Below the pieces are notes generated by a model, which had not been told where the DNA came from, ran no database searches, and was given only the letters and a program-made list of their open reading frames with translations. Both the position numbers and the translations under genes were made by a program. From Pogona vitticeps (Eukaryota; Chordata; Lepidosauria; Squamata; Agamidae): a stretch of 64,000 bases of DNA. Positions within the stretch are counted from its first letter, which is position 1, and each line of letters opens with the position of its first letter. Positions 12,201 through 24,346 of the stretch are shown in pieces. Location: contig NC_135785.1 in NCBI RefSeq assembly GCF_051106095.1, positions 186,324,045-186,388,044 of the forward strand, in the 5' to 3' direction.

Positions 12201-14916
12201 TGACAAGTGCACACACACAGGAACTGTATGCAGTCCTACTTAATTTATTCTAAAAGAGCAACCTTTAGACTGTCTTTTCACTTTTAAGACTGTCTTACTC
12301 TCTGAACAAACTCACATACTATTGTGTTGGTGTAACCCTATGCCAGTAAAATGACGATACTGTATGTCTGAACTCCAGATTACATACTGTGTGGTGTGCA
12401 GTTCATTGTGATTGTGTCATGGCCTAGAAAGACACACAAAATGTCTAGCCAATCAGACACTGTACAAAAAGATTTATCTATTGATGTATAAACAAGATGA
12501 TAATAGGCAGAGGACAACAAAAGTTCAAATAAACAGTATACTCCATCAGTTTTATTACTGCACATATGAAATAGAAGCAAGCAAAAACAATTATCAATTA
12601 CTAAAGTTGCTTATTCCATCATAATTTTTAAAAAATGTTGATAGGTCCTATAGAATCCCATCCTTCATGCTTTTGGTTTCTTGTACATTCATTCACACAA
12701 AAAATTGGCAAGATTCTATGTTATTTTCAAATAAAAGTTTGGATAAACCACCTATTCCTGGCTCCAACAAGAACTAATGCAATTTTTTGTTTGTAACTTC
12801 AGTCTAGGTGTGGGATAGTCACAATAAGTTAGTAGGTTTAATTCCTGAATGCTTTTGTAAAACACATTGATCCTATAGATCTACTCTCCTCAACAATGAC
12901 CACTTTGTTTTAGGCCAAGAGGTCTTATTCCAGTTGGGATAAATACTGGATTCAATCCTCTATTAGATATTTATTTTATATATTATGATAACTCCCTAGA
13001 AATCCAAAAGGCTAAATATCTGTAATTTATGTTGTAGATAAGTATTTTGACAGGCTTGGCAGAGGAGTGCACACACTATTATCACTGATTGAAACTGGCA
13101 GCCAGGCTTCAAATCTCCAAGGGGCTTCAATGACATATAGAGGCAGGGGAAGCGGTGACCTTTAATTACATGAAGGCCACTTCTGTTTTGGGAACCGAAC
13201 TGCAGGATGCAAGAAGCAGCTTATAATTCATGATTTAGGACTCTCAGTGGAGCAGTAAATTAGCAGTACAAAATTGTAATTGTTTGCTTTATAGAAGTCA
13301 AGAAGGATAACATCTCATCTCAGAATATTTTGTTGCTAGAACAACAGAAGTGACAAAACATCGTTTGTATTTTTTTTTTATTTGAAAAGCACACAAAGGT
13401 CTTCGCCCTTGTGTTAAAGTTTAAGTCTGTGCCTTAGCTTTATCATTCAGAGCACGTACAAAACTACTGAAGAATTTTCATTTTTAGCTTAGCTAGGTTC
13501 AAAGGTCATGTCTCAGCAGATACATTAACAATTAAATTGCTTACACAACTGTTGTTCTCAGCTTTATGTTCCACTCTCTCCTTTCATAAAACCAATTAGT
13601 CTTCTGATTTAAACATAATTTATGGCATGGATATCAAATTGTTATCTGCTTAGCAGATAAGGAACATTATTTCTCATCCTCTCTTTTTTTAAAAAAAAGC
13701 CAGTTATTTTCTTCTTTGACTACTCTGCATGAAAAATGTGTATAAAAGACAAACAGCAGATGTGCGCACACGCCACTAGAGAACATGTAGTGGCTAAAAA
13801 CATTTCATTTGATCTTAAGAAGAAAACAATAACACAGAGGTCCCATTTGGGCTTCAAGCCCAAATCTTACCATGAAGGTTTCCACTCTTCCCTCACTGAA
13901 ACTCTTTACAGATCCATTCCTACCTTCACTTTTCAGCACACAGATCTGCTTACTGCAAATGAACATTCACTGCAAGTTCTACACAATCAGGCAGTTTTGT
14001 GAAACTCGGTACACAGAGGTAAGTAAGTATTAACAGTGTGTTCTATTTGCACAGTGTCATGCAGGAAACTGATGAATGCAGAGTTTGGCAGCATAACTGG
14101 TAATTAAATGACTCCCTCCACACATAGAACTTAAATTAATGTCAAATCCTAATGAAACTAGAGTGTAGCCACTGATTCAATGAGACTGATACAATTATTG
14201 ATGTAATGGGTCTATTTTTTTTCCCAATGGTCTACTCTAGTTGGGACCTGTAATTGGATTTAGCTCAGAATACCTGGAGGCACACAGATGATTTGAGATA
14301 CCAGAGGTTGGTTGTGTGTCATGGCCCAGACAAAAACAGTCATTGAGGTAACTGTACCATATTAGTTATTAGTGCTAGCTACAGAATTTGGGGAGCTCCC
14401 AGACAAAATTGCCTGACATTGCTGAAAAAGGAAGAATGACTTCACCGGGCTCCTTTCTCTCTATCTGACTCCCTAGCCAGCCATTAGCACAGGCATGCCT
14501 ATTCCAAGCACATGCACATGGCCAATGCACAGAAAGAGAGATTCAGAAGTGCTTCTTTTTATTCATCTAATTATTAACTGTTCTCCTCCCCCCATCACTT
14601 CAACCACATTACTCAATCCTGGAGCTACCTGTAGGCAAGAGGCACAAAACAGAGATTGGCACCTTAAAAAGTGTAAGGAAACACAGGCAGAGATCTTGGC
14701 ATGTGAGACCGCTCCCAGAAGAACCATCCACGGAAGGTGGCAAGCTTGCTCTGCTGAGCCTTTTTGTCTACAGCATTTAAAAAATGTAATTATTTCTTTG
14801 CTCAAGGCCATTGGGATAAATTACATATGACACAATCCATTTTATAATCATAATAACCCTATGAGGCAGTTCCACTGTAATACACTGCCTATCAATGAAA
14901 TGAAATGTATACGAAT

Positions 14917-14967
<51 letters not shown>

Positions 14968-16812
14968 TTTTATTTATATCCCGCCTATCTAGTCAGTAGA
15001 CCACTCTAGCCGGCTCACAACAGGGGTACAACAATAACTAAAAACAAATTTACAAATAAGAAAACTTTCAACCATGAAATTATACACTAAGAAAAAGAAA
15101 AAAGGAAAATCAGGATTAGCTAAGGGGGGGTGGGGGGAAGGCCTGCCGAAACATCATTGTCTTTAATTGCTTTTTAAAAATACCCAGCGAGGGGGCCGCG
15201 CGAATGTCCGGGGGAAGGATGTTCCAGAGGCGAGGAGCCACCGCCGAGAAGGCCCGACTTCTTGTCTTTTCCTTCCGGGTCTCCCTCGGCGTTAGGCTCC
15301 TCAACCTCACCTCCTGGCTCGCGCGAGTGACACGGGTAGAACTTGGTGGTAGAAGGCGTTCCGCCAAATATCGAGGCCCTAAACCGTTTAGGGCTTTGTA
15401 CGTGAGCATCAACACCTTGAAGTCGATGCGGAATCGGATGGGCAGCCAGTGCAATGCGGCCAGAGTGGGCGAGATATGTTGGAATTTTCTCACCCCACTA
15501 AGGAGTCTGGCCGCCGCATTCTGCACCACCTGAAGTTTCCGCAGCAGCCTCAAAGGTAGCCCCACGTAGAGCGCATTACAGTAGTCTAATCTTGAGATTA
15601 CGAGCGCGTGCACCAAAGTGGTGAGCGCCCCAACATCAAGATAGGGCCGCAGCTGGGCCACCCGCCCGAGATGGTGGAAGGCGGTTCGGACCACCGACGT
15701 CACCTGGGATTCCATAGTGAGCGCCGGGTCAAGATGGATTCCCAAGCTGCGGACCCCATCCTTAGCGGGAAGGGTCACCCCCCCAAAAGAGAGGGAGTTT
15801 CCCAAGTTCCCGACTGTGGGGGCACCCACCCTTAGTACCTCCGTCTTGTCCGGGTTCAGCCTCAGCCCGTTCTCCTGCATCCATTGCAGTACGGTCCCCA
15901 GGCAGCACTGAAGGGACAGAACGGCTTCTCCTGCGGTAGGTGGAAAGGAGATGTAGAGCTGAGTATCATCGGCATACTGATGACACCGGGCTCCACACCC
16001 CCTGATGACCCCACCCAGCGGCCTCATATAGATGTTAAACAGCATTGGGGAGATGATCGACCCCTGTGGGACCCCACAATTGAGATTCCACGGGGCCGAG
16101 ACGCTCTCCCCAAGCTGCACTCTCTGGGGGCGGTCCTCCAAGAAGGAACGGAGCCAGGCCAATGCGAGGCCACCAATTCCCAAGTCGGAGAGCCTCCCCA
16201 GGAGGATACTGTGGTCAATGGTATCAAAGGCCGCTGAGATGTCGAGGAGGACCAGCAGGGACACTTTGCCCCTGTCAGCCTCCCTCAGTAGGTCATCACA
16301 CAGGGTGACCAATGCCGTTTCTGTGCCATGGCGCTGCCTGAAGCCCGACTGAAATGGATCCAGGGCATCTGTTTCATCCAGGTGCGCTTGAAGCTGATCG
16401 GCCACCACCCTCTCCACCACCTTACTTAGGAAAGAAACATTGGCGACGGGCCTATAATTGCCAATCTCGTCCGCCGCCAAACTTGGTTTCTTCCTGATGG
16501 GCCTAATGAGTGTCTCCTTGAGGGCTGATGGAAATCTGCCCTCAAGGAAAGACCCATTAATTATTACAGTGGCCCATTCCGTTGTTGTAGGCCTGGCTGC
16601 TTTGATTAGCCAGGCCGGACAGGGGTCCAAGGAGGAGGTGGTGGCACGACAGCGATCAAGCGCCCTGGCGACAGTGTCAGGCGTGACAGGCTGAAAGGAG
16701 TCAAAAATTGCCGGGCAAGATGGAGCGCTGGACATCTCAGCTCGACTAACTGTATTCAAAAAAGGAGACAGGTCCCGGCGAATCCGAATACCCCCACCTC
16801 TAAGCATCATAT
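14917..16812 (-). mobile_element. CR1/L2-type LINE, 5'-truncated, intact RT ORF
   Basis: A GC-rich non-LTR retrotransposon on the minus strand. Its 3' end at low coordinates carries an (AAAT)n tail (14917-14970) next to the GGCGGGATATAAAT terminus common in squamate LINEs. An uninterrupted frame of 564 codons runs from the ATG at 16810 to a stop at 15116. Visible reverse transcriptase motifs are NYRPV near residue 119, LLDISAAFDTIDH at 188-200, GVPQGSIISP at 246-255, YADDTQLYIS at 279-288, and a downstream LRLNPDKTEVL. The C-terminal part (YCNALYVGLPL, ALHWLPIRFRI, AFSAVAPRLWN) is typical of the CR1/L2 supergroup. The apurinic endonuclease domain and anything upstream are missing through 5' truncation. 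The lack of stops implies a recent insertion. Assignment to L2 or CR1 proper is not settled. Plus-strand frames here are shadows. Confidence 0.93.
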
Positions 16813-17868
16813 ATTGGGCTGTAGTACTACATGAAGATGGGGGAGAATAGATTACTAATACAGTGTTAATAATACAGTGCTGTTAATGTAACATCAGTAT
16901 TGCAGATGTGGAGAAAAGGAATGCTACAAGCACACAGACCCTCTGCAAGCAAGCACACAGACGCTTTACTTTTAGGGCCCAATCCACTTTCAAGAGTCCA
17001 AGACTGTAACAATCATCTCTAAAGAGCAATAGTAAAACACAGTGTGCTTGATTCATTTCCAGTTTGTTGTGAACTGATGAGTCATGGACTCCATTAAGCC
17101 TAAAGACACACTGTGGTGTTAAGTCAACCGAGTGCTATGCACTGAATAAGCAACAGATGCTTCCATTTGTTTCTGTGCAATGTGAAAAGAACAACACTTC
17201 CATCCTCTAGCGTAGGCGATCTGCACCTGAATCCCTGTAAGTACTTGCTACTAATAGAGCCGTCTGCAGAGCTCATAGGCTAGGCAAGAAACGCTCTTCA
17301 GACACCCTGAAAGGTTGATGCAGAAGAAGAGGCAAGCTCTTAAATCTAAACCAGAGAAGACTTCTAAATGTAGCCATCCTTCAAGTTTCATCTTCACCCT
17401 CCCAGGATTAAAACAGAAAAATGGAGTCAGTCAGCGTCCTACTGCCAAAGACACATGGAAAAAAGTATCCCCTCCATGTTTTTTGCTATTATTCCTTAGC
17501 AGTCTTTTCCACAGCTGCAGGCTCTTTAAGTTTCGTTTTTAAAAACCAATGGACACCACAATGTTCTCACAGATTTCAATTATCGAGACTGATTCAGATC
17601 ATAAGTAAACAGAGCAAAGCAAAAATCTGGTGTAAATCAAGCTATGTTGAGCTTATTCACTTCATGTTTAATGGAAACATAAAAGATTTTATAATGTAAT
17701 TATTATCATAAAAGTTATTATAATGTTTTATATTAAATGTGCTACAGTTACATCTTTCTCCTACACTATAAACATAGCAGACAAAATAGTTTTGTTGCTG
17801 GAAAACAGGGTTTGCTTAGGGAAAATATTTTCTTTGAAAGGGCATGTTCTGGGTCATAGTTATAGGTA

Positions 17869-18109
17869 CAGTGGTACCCCTCTATTTGCAGGATCAGTAT
17901 CCACTATTTCATTCATCCATGGTCTCAAAATATAAAAAATATTAAAAGAAAAATCCTAGGAATATATATTTCTAAAGATGAAGTTACAGAACTGTCCACT
18001 AGGAAGAAGCAAGAGACCATGATATGTATAATGTTCACTATAATCCACATTTTTCAGCATCCGTGGTGCAGCTTGGAACTGATCCTTCGTGGATACAGAG
18101 GTCCTGCTG
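17869..18109. mobile_element. Tigger-like (TcMar) MITE
   Basis: This 241-bp element begins CAGTGGTACCCCTC and ends in the inverted form ...GAGGTCCTGCTG, flanked by TA on both sides (17867-17868 and 18110-18111). The internal 'gtctcaaaatataaaaaat' stretch resembles MER2/Tigger-type non-autonomous elements. The copy is diverged. Confidence 0.7.
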
Positions 18110-18822
18110 TATTTCTTTCAGTCTTCACCTTTTAAACCAGAGCTGACTGGAATATTAAAAGTGGCACTTGTTCTGGCACTGTTGTGCCTAAAATTATTCT
18201 CACATATTATTCTTCTGGCTTAGTAGCTTTAGGACTTGAGTGTTCCAATAATCCACCCTTGCTGGAGTGGGCCAGGGAGAATCATCCACACCGGACTATA
18301 TACAGTAGTTTTTATGCAGAATGTACAGAACGTGATATTTGGAATGTGCAGAATAGGATATTGTGCATTCCAGAAGGCCACAGCCATCAAGCCACGGTCC
18401 TTCCCATTATATCCCACTAGACTCATCTAGATAGGAGTGACAAGGATTTGGCTTTGGGACATTCCTTATGCAAACAACAGGCAAGATCCAACAGTGGATT
18501 TTAGCTAATTAATAGACAGAATAGCAGAATCCAGCACAATGAGGACGAAGGATCTCTTCTGCCCCAAGGCAGTTTCTTTCATGGCCCCAAAATCAGCTGT
18601 GAAGAAACCACCAAACCTGGGGTGTTTTCGTTTTGTTTTGTTTTGTTTGCGGGGGTGTCATGGAAGGCTGCAGGAGCAGGTGGGAGAAAAGCTGCATGGT
18701 TACTTTCAGTGGAATGTTGCATTTAACCTCTTCTGGTCCACTGCTCAGCTACAGTCCTTTCTGATCAGGGCACCTATCCTGCAAAAATGCAGCCCCAGAA
18801 AAGAATAAAGCATAAATTTGAA

Positions 18823-19147
18823 AAAATAATTTCAAAGAATAGTAGAATGTAATGTGCAACATGCAAAATTTGAATGGAAGGGTTAAATCTAACTTCTCTT
18901 AGTGTATTAATTGGAATATAAATATATCGTAAACACAGCCCTGCATTGCAAAATTTACAATCTTATTTTATATAGCTAGCGAGGCTATATATAGCTAGTT
19001 GCAAATAAGATTGTAAATTTTGCATACAGGACTGTGCTTACTATATATTTATATTCCAATTAATACACCAAGAGAAGTTAGATTTAACCCTTCCATTCAA
19101 ATTTTGCATGTTGTACATTACATTCTACTATTTGAAATTATTTTTCC
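18823..19147. repeat. Large inverted repeat (about 145-bp arms)
   Basis: Left arm about 18823-18970 and right arm about 19000-19147 are reverse complements with roughly six substitutions and two small indels, about 95% identity. The 30-bp spacer is itself rich in TATATAGCTAG. There are no clear TIR motifs of a known family. It lies in intron 3 of MAP3K15, starting 80 nt past the exon 3 donor, so the pre-mRNA can form a long hairpin. Confidence 0.92.
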
Positions 19148-19227
19148 TCACAGATTTTCTTTGAAATGAACTATTCTGATGTTCTCTCCGCTCCCCACTT
19201 TTATAACACAGGCTCTTAAATACTTAC

Positions 19228-19251
19228 TGTGTTTTTCTGAGATACCATGTC
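19228..19251 (-). CDS. MAP3K15: MAP3K15 (ASK3) exon 3, 24-nt microexon
   Basis: This 24-nt exon encodes DMVSQKNT in phase 0, predicted residues 178-185. The acceptor is CTTTTTCAG and the donor GTAAGT. The peptide joins exon 2 (...DTAQSLK) and exon 4 (ASSGNYYF...) to give the same run of residues known for human ASK3 (DMVTQKNTASSGNYYF), so the splice assignment is secure despite the small size. ASK1 has the equivalent DMICQKNT. Because its length is a multiple of three, skipping it would keep the frame and remove eight residues of the thioredoxin-binding region. Confidence 0.95.
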
Positions 19252-19318
19252 CTGAAAAAGAAAGGGAAAAATAAAAACTTCTATTAGGAGTATAACAAAC
19301 CGGCTTGTCTCATTCTTG

Positions 19319-19455
19319 TAGTGCTGTCTTACTGAATGTTGGTAGTTCACTTCTGCAAGTAGTAACAATTGGCAGGGGCGCATATTGATTTCTCTGACAT
19401 AGGTATGCATTGACCCACTGATTTTCTTTTTCATTTTTATTTAAACTAGAGAGAA
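19319..19455. repeat. Local duplicated segment, copy A
   Basis: It shares a 26-bp exact match (19331-19356) and looser flanking similarity with copy B at 20168-20328, in the same orientation. The family is not recognised. It lies 68 bp upstream, in transcript sense, of the exon 3 acceptor. Confidence 0.6.
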
Positions 19456-20167
19456 TGTTCAAAAAGAATCCTTAAAATATTTTGTTTTGGAAATCAGACT
19501 GCTTTCAAGCATGTCTGTTTTCCTCTGGACTGTGACCTGCAGTAGTTTGGTTAAAAGATTTTTTAAAAAACTTTATGGCAAAAGGATTCTAAAATCTTCT
19601 AGTATTTAAATTGCAATTAACTTGGGCATATTTCATTTTACTGTGCTGGAACCAGAAAACTGGTTTGGTTTCTGCTCACAAACCCGTTCATTCATTCATT
19701 CATTCAATATATTGTGAATTACCTTTCAGGGCTACATTTTCAGAAGCTTATATACAATTTTCTAAAAAAGCATACAGCTATATTACATATGACAAAGTAC
19801 ACCAGACACATGATACACCACTTTAGGATCATGCATCTTAACTGTACCGAAATTATCCCAGTAAATCAAATGAATAGCTCAGAGTTAGATTAAGCCAGGT
19901 ACACAAAAACACTCTCAGGGAAAGGCAGCCTGGCAGAGATAAATGTTTATCTCTTACTTCTACCATTAATCCAGAACCTTTTCACAACCAAGCACCATTA
20001 ATTCAGAAGAGAGTCCCATAATAAGTGTGTTAATTCCATCTCTCAGGCTTGCTGACCTACATAAAAGTCCTGCCAGGAGATCCTCCCTTTTTAAAAGAAC
20101 ACGTCTGGCTTTTTAAATCCCTCTCACCTTCCCCCAAAAAGGAACAGAAGTAGAAAATGGGGAGTTC

Positions 20168-20328
20168 TGTGCTGCTGTGCCACTGAATGTTGGTAGTTCA
20201 CTTCTGCCATCAGTAGCCAATTAGGGCAGTGAAAGCTTCAAAAACAACTGATAAGGGTCTGTATTCATTTCCCTGGCAGAAGTGCACACTGACCTTCTTA
20301 TATCATGTTATTTAGACCAGAGTGAATT
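20168..20328. repeat. Local duplicated segment, copy B
   Basis: Partner of 19319-19455, with the 26-bp exact match at 20182-20207. It is about 850 bp from copy A. No flanking target duplication was identified, so it could be an old local duplication or two copies of an unknown short repeat. Confidence 0.6.
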
Positions 20329-20583
20329 ATCTAAGTTAGCAGCCACCAATCATACGGAGGAACTGTAAATGTCAATTTCTTCTATTTATAAGAATCTTAA
20401 ATCTTCTTTGAAAATGCTGTTGTGTTTTTGAATCACAGAATATAGTTCATAAGTACATAGATGTATATCTTCATTGAAAAGCATGAGAATAATTACATGG
20501 TGAGCAGTTAAGTAATGTTACTCATAACAACATGTGATCAACGCAGTATTTTTAAAATAGCTAAGGGAAAGATGAAGCCATAC

Positions 20584-20723
20584 TTTCAGTGACTGAGCAG
20601 TATCAGGATCAGTATCATGGTAGAGTATAACATTGTTGGCCATATCAAAGCTTTCCCGGACTCCAAGATGATAAAACAGCGAGGGCTGTCTGGAGATATC
20701 ACTCATATCCACTACTGCAACAT
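20584..20723 (-). CDS. MAP3K15: MAP3K15 (ASK3) exon 2
   Basis: This 140-bp exon has acceptor TTATTACAG (CAG at 20726-20724) and donor GTATGG at 20583. Its first two bases complete the Asp codon begun by G in exon 1, and 46 further codons follow. The translation starts DVAVVDMSDISRQPSLFYHL and ends NNVILYHDTDPDTAQSLK, predicted residues 131-177. This is nearly identical to human ASK3 as I recall it and forms part of the thioredoxin-like N-terminal domain conserved among ASK1/2/3. ASK3 acts in osmotic-stress and p38/JNK signalling (established knowledge). Confidence 0.97.
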
Positions 20724-22086
20724 CTGTAATAAGAAAATGAGATACAGTTAGTAGGAACTTCCCTTCCAAAACTATATTTCTTTGTTTAGTAACATGAACA
20801 GTCGTTTACAAGCAAAAACTACACACAAAACCACAGGAAAGGAATAAAAACAGCTCTAAAATTTAGAAGTGGCCACAGACAGTTCCTAGAAGAGATTTTT
20901 GATCCCTCGCCCTCAGCATGGATAGGTAAGGGAGCCTCAATATTTGCTACTCAAAAATAATTAATACATTTAATGGATCAGGACTTCTTGCCCCAGTAAG
21001 AGGTATCCTGGTGTTACTTGTCTCCTGCCTTCTTCTTCCACAGTATCCTCCTCGTGTCACCGCCATCTTCATATTGTTTATAACAGAAAAATCTTTTTTG
21101 CTTTCAAATATTGTAGGAAAGCATTTCAATTAGCAACACAGAAATCTCTTCCTGTATCCACAGTGTTCTGCAACAATAAACCGGTTTGTTTTATCATGTT
21201 AACACTTTTTTAGGGAACAATGTGTGGCGTTTGCCAGTCACACATCCACTTACATTCACACATGTGTACACGCTTACTGGCCAGAATCTCATGGTGTTTG
21301 TATAAGGTTTGCATAACTTGATGTGGGTATTTGTGGTTCACTGAGCAAGTGCTGGAATATGTCCCAATCACATGCCTGGCCACACGTTTGAGTGCACAAT
21401 CAAGACGTGCACCAGCACATCTTCAATTAGGCACAATGAGCAAGTTGCACAAAGCTTATGCAAACACCAACAGGATTCTGGCCACAGTGTCTACCATGAA
21501 AAATGGTGTGCACACGGAGTCTCTTTTCCATAATAGCACTCTTCCATGTAACATGTGCATTTTACAAAACACCTAGAAATCTTTGTAAGCAGAGAAGCGA
21601 TAGGCCTTAGAATTTGCCAGTGCAACTTTTAAGATTAACAGGTCAAGATGTCGACAGCTGAAGCCCTGGCAGATTTCACATTGTTAATCAACAAGGAAAA
21701 GTTCCAGTAAATTGCCTCCCAGTGCTAAAGGTTGTCCACAGTTCAATGGGCCAAGAAAACCTTCTACTTTTCTGCCAGCAAACTTTAGTTTTGAAATTCA
21801 TTTCTGGAAGGAAGCCTGTAGCACAGTAGAAGGAAACAACTCTATTATTTATTTACAATTCAGTGATAACAGTTAAAATATTAGTAATGCCTCAGTGATT
21901 GTGCCTCAGATAAAAACTAGCAGTATGGCAGGTGAAAGATGTGTAGCCATCTGGAAAATACTCAGAACAACCAATAACTATTATTCACAGTATTTCTAAA
22001 CAACTCTATACAGAGTTTCTACAAAAATGTAGACAGCCAAGAGTACTGTGGTGAAATGTTGTAAATCAAACACTTTAATCATGGAA

Positions 22087-22091
22087 GCCAT

Positions 22092-22154
<63 letters not shown>

Positions 22155-22605
22155 TACCCCGCCTTTCTCCTTAAAAGGCCTCAAGATGGCTTAACAACAA
22201 TTAAAAGACAATATTTAAAAGCTAAAAACAGTGAGTATCCAAATATTTAAAAAGAAATTAAATATTATATTACAAATGGTCGATAAAATTAATACTAAAA
22301 ACACATTTAAAAACTATAGAGCACAACAATCCATTAAAAAAAAAAACACTCTCAGGTTGCCAGTCACTTAAGGGAAAGCTTGGCTGAAGAGAAAGGTCAC
22401 AGCCTGCTTGTGGAAGGACTGCAAACAAGGGGCCAGCCTCCTGTAGGAGGGAGTTCCAAAGTCTGGAAGCAGCGACAGAGAAGGCTCTCTCTCCTGCGTC
22501 CCCATCAGATGCACCTGTGAGGGTGGTGAGACTGAAAGAAAGGGCTCCCCTGAGGATTTTAATTCCTGAACAGTTTACCCATCCTTCAGAAATATTCCCT
22601 AACAA
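22087..22605 (-). mobile_element. CR1/L2-type LINE 3' fragment
   Basis: An (ATTT)n run (22087-22154) is followed by a CCCGCCTTTCTCC terminus and, further up, a minus-strand coding remnant containing AFSVAASRLWNSLLQEAG. That corresponds to the C-terminal part of the LINE ORF at 15116-16810. Only the last few hundred bases remain, with divergence and internal loss. Confidence 0.8.
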
Positions 22606-23871
22606 AGCACTACCTTTTGGAACAACTATTTACTGTCTCTGTCAATGATAGCTTCAGAACTCTCATTTAGATATCACATATTATCACACATTAAGATGTC
22701 ACACTGCCACTCAGATCTGTCTCTGCCATGATGTCAGAAGGCAGATTCTGAATGAGGGTATTACATCCTATCCTCACTCTGAATGGGCAAAGATTTCCTC
22801 TCCTGTACACGCCTCCTCACTCCACCCCATCCCCAAAACAAAAGGGAAGTGCTTTATATAGGGAGTAAGAACATTATATGTTATATGTTAACATTAATGT
22901 AAGTTATATGTTAACATTATACGTGCTCACTCTTTCAATGTAATCCTAGTGGCAAGCCAGGCTGAAATATTTTTCAGAGGATTTATGCTTGTGCTTATTC
23001 AAGCTTTGGAAACACAGCCATGAAATCAAAATCACTTTTCCTGATGACAGCATTTATACAATGTGTTCACAGTTAGGCCCTCGGGTACAATAAAACATAG
23101 TTGATGACCCATATACTGTTTATAGAAACAAGTTTCTTTTCCTTTTGACCTTGTAATTCATTATTAAATAAACATAATCTCACTCATCAAATACATCTTC
23201 ATATGACGTGATATGAAAGGGCTGATTAAAAAACATTCGTCTCTAATTATTGAGAGAGGGCATCATTCAAGGAGCAGAGAAGATTTCACGGCCAACCCTT
23301 ATCTCTCTTTTCCATCTTCCATCTTCCATCTAAATGGAGGAGGCTGTTTCTAGGCACATTTCAAAGTTCTCATTAGGACTTACGAATCCCTGGGTGGAAT
23401 TGGATCCAGGCTAGAGATGGGCATGAAACAAACCATGAAGAGCCTCCCCACCCCCCACCCCCCAATCAGGCAATTTTATTGTTTGTTTTGGGGCAATTCA
23501 GGGAAGTGCACCTGCCCAGAATGAAGTGAAAAGCCAGTCTATTATCGGCCTTGGCAATTCATACACTTTCTTTTTGGCGCATCCTCCCTGGCCAGACAGC
23601 CTGGTACCACTCAACCAATTCCCTAGGCAACACTGGGGTGGACCTAGAGGAAACTGTGTGTAGGATTGATTGTCAGGTCAGCCAGCCAACCACAGTGCTC
23701 CAAGTCCACTCTTTGAGAGTCGTTGGTTATAGGAGCCACATCTTAGGCAGCCTGGTTTAACTTGTAGCAGATTGTGTGAGAAGAAGACGCTTAGCTAACT
23801 AGTCTGTCATTGTGTCATGTGAAATAGATAATTTAAGGATGGTCTGAAGAACTTTGAAGAAATTGCTTGTA

Positions 23872-24297
23872 CAGTGGTGCCCCGCATGACGACGACCCCA
23901 CATGATGACGAAATAACTTGACGATGACTTTTTGCAATCACTATTGCAATCGCAAAATGATGGTTCCCACAAGGTTTTTTCACTTTATGTTGATTAGGTC
24001 CCTGCACTGCGAATCGTTTGTTCGCAAAATGTTTTTTCAAGCTCCGCAAAATGGCTTTCCTCCCTTCGCAAAATAGCTGTGTTCCGGACAGAAGATTCGG
24101 AAGACAGTGATTTTAAACAGCTGATCAGCAGTTCTCTATGGGCGATCTTCGCTGGACAATGAGGTATTTCCCCATTGGAACGCATTAACCGGTTTTCAAT
24201 GCATTCCAATTGGGTTGTGGGTTTTTTGCATGACGACGATTTCGCTATATAGCGATTTTGACAGAACGGATTATCATCATCATGCGGGGCACCACTG
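23872..24297. mobile_element. Tigger-like MITE, 426 bp
   Basis: Terminal inverted repeats begin CAGTGGTGCCCCGCATGA and end ...ATGCGGGGCACCACTG, flanked by TA (23870-23871 and 24298-24299). The interior is built of short motifs around 'cgcaaaatg' and 'atgacgacgat'. It has nearly the same length and layout as the 61695-62116 copy. It has no transposase ORF. Confidence 0.85.
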
Positions 24298-24346
24298 TAG
24301 TAGTAATTTTACTTTCTGAAACAACTCTCCCGGCTGGAAAGGTGAA

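Larger units (their letters stand above)
3402..19227 (-). other. MAP3K15: MAP3K15 intron 3
   Basis: This 15.8 kb intron has donor GTAAGT at 19227-19222 and acceptor TAG at 3404-3402. Recognised contents are a (TG)n tract (4952-5006), a SINE (6001-6205), the 14917-16812 LINE, a Tigger-like MITE (17869-18109) and a large inverted repeat (18823-19147). The spans 6.2-14.9 kb and 16.8-17.8 kb are AT-rich with scattered stops in all frames. I see no gene there beyond weak, old MITE-like fragments near 9115-9180 and 10850-10930. Confidence 0.8.
19252..20583 (-). other. MAP3K15: MAP3K15 intron 2
   Basis: This 1.33 kb intron runs from donor GTATGG (20583) to acceptor CAG (19254-19252). It contains two diverged copies of one segment (about 19319-19455 and 20168-20328) sharing a 26-bp exact match. 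Nothing else was recognised. Confidence 0.85.

Noticed and set aside
15204-16694. Several plus-strand frames of 60-117 codons
   Set aside because: They are shadows of the intact minus-strand LINE reverse transcriptase in GC-rich sequence.
22270-22605. 111-codon minus-strand frame as a host gene
   Set aside because: It contains the AFSVAASRLWNSL-type signature of LINE C-termini and a LINE 3' tail lies directly downstream.
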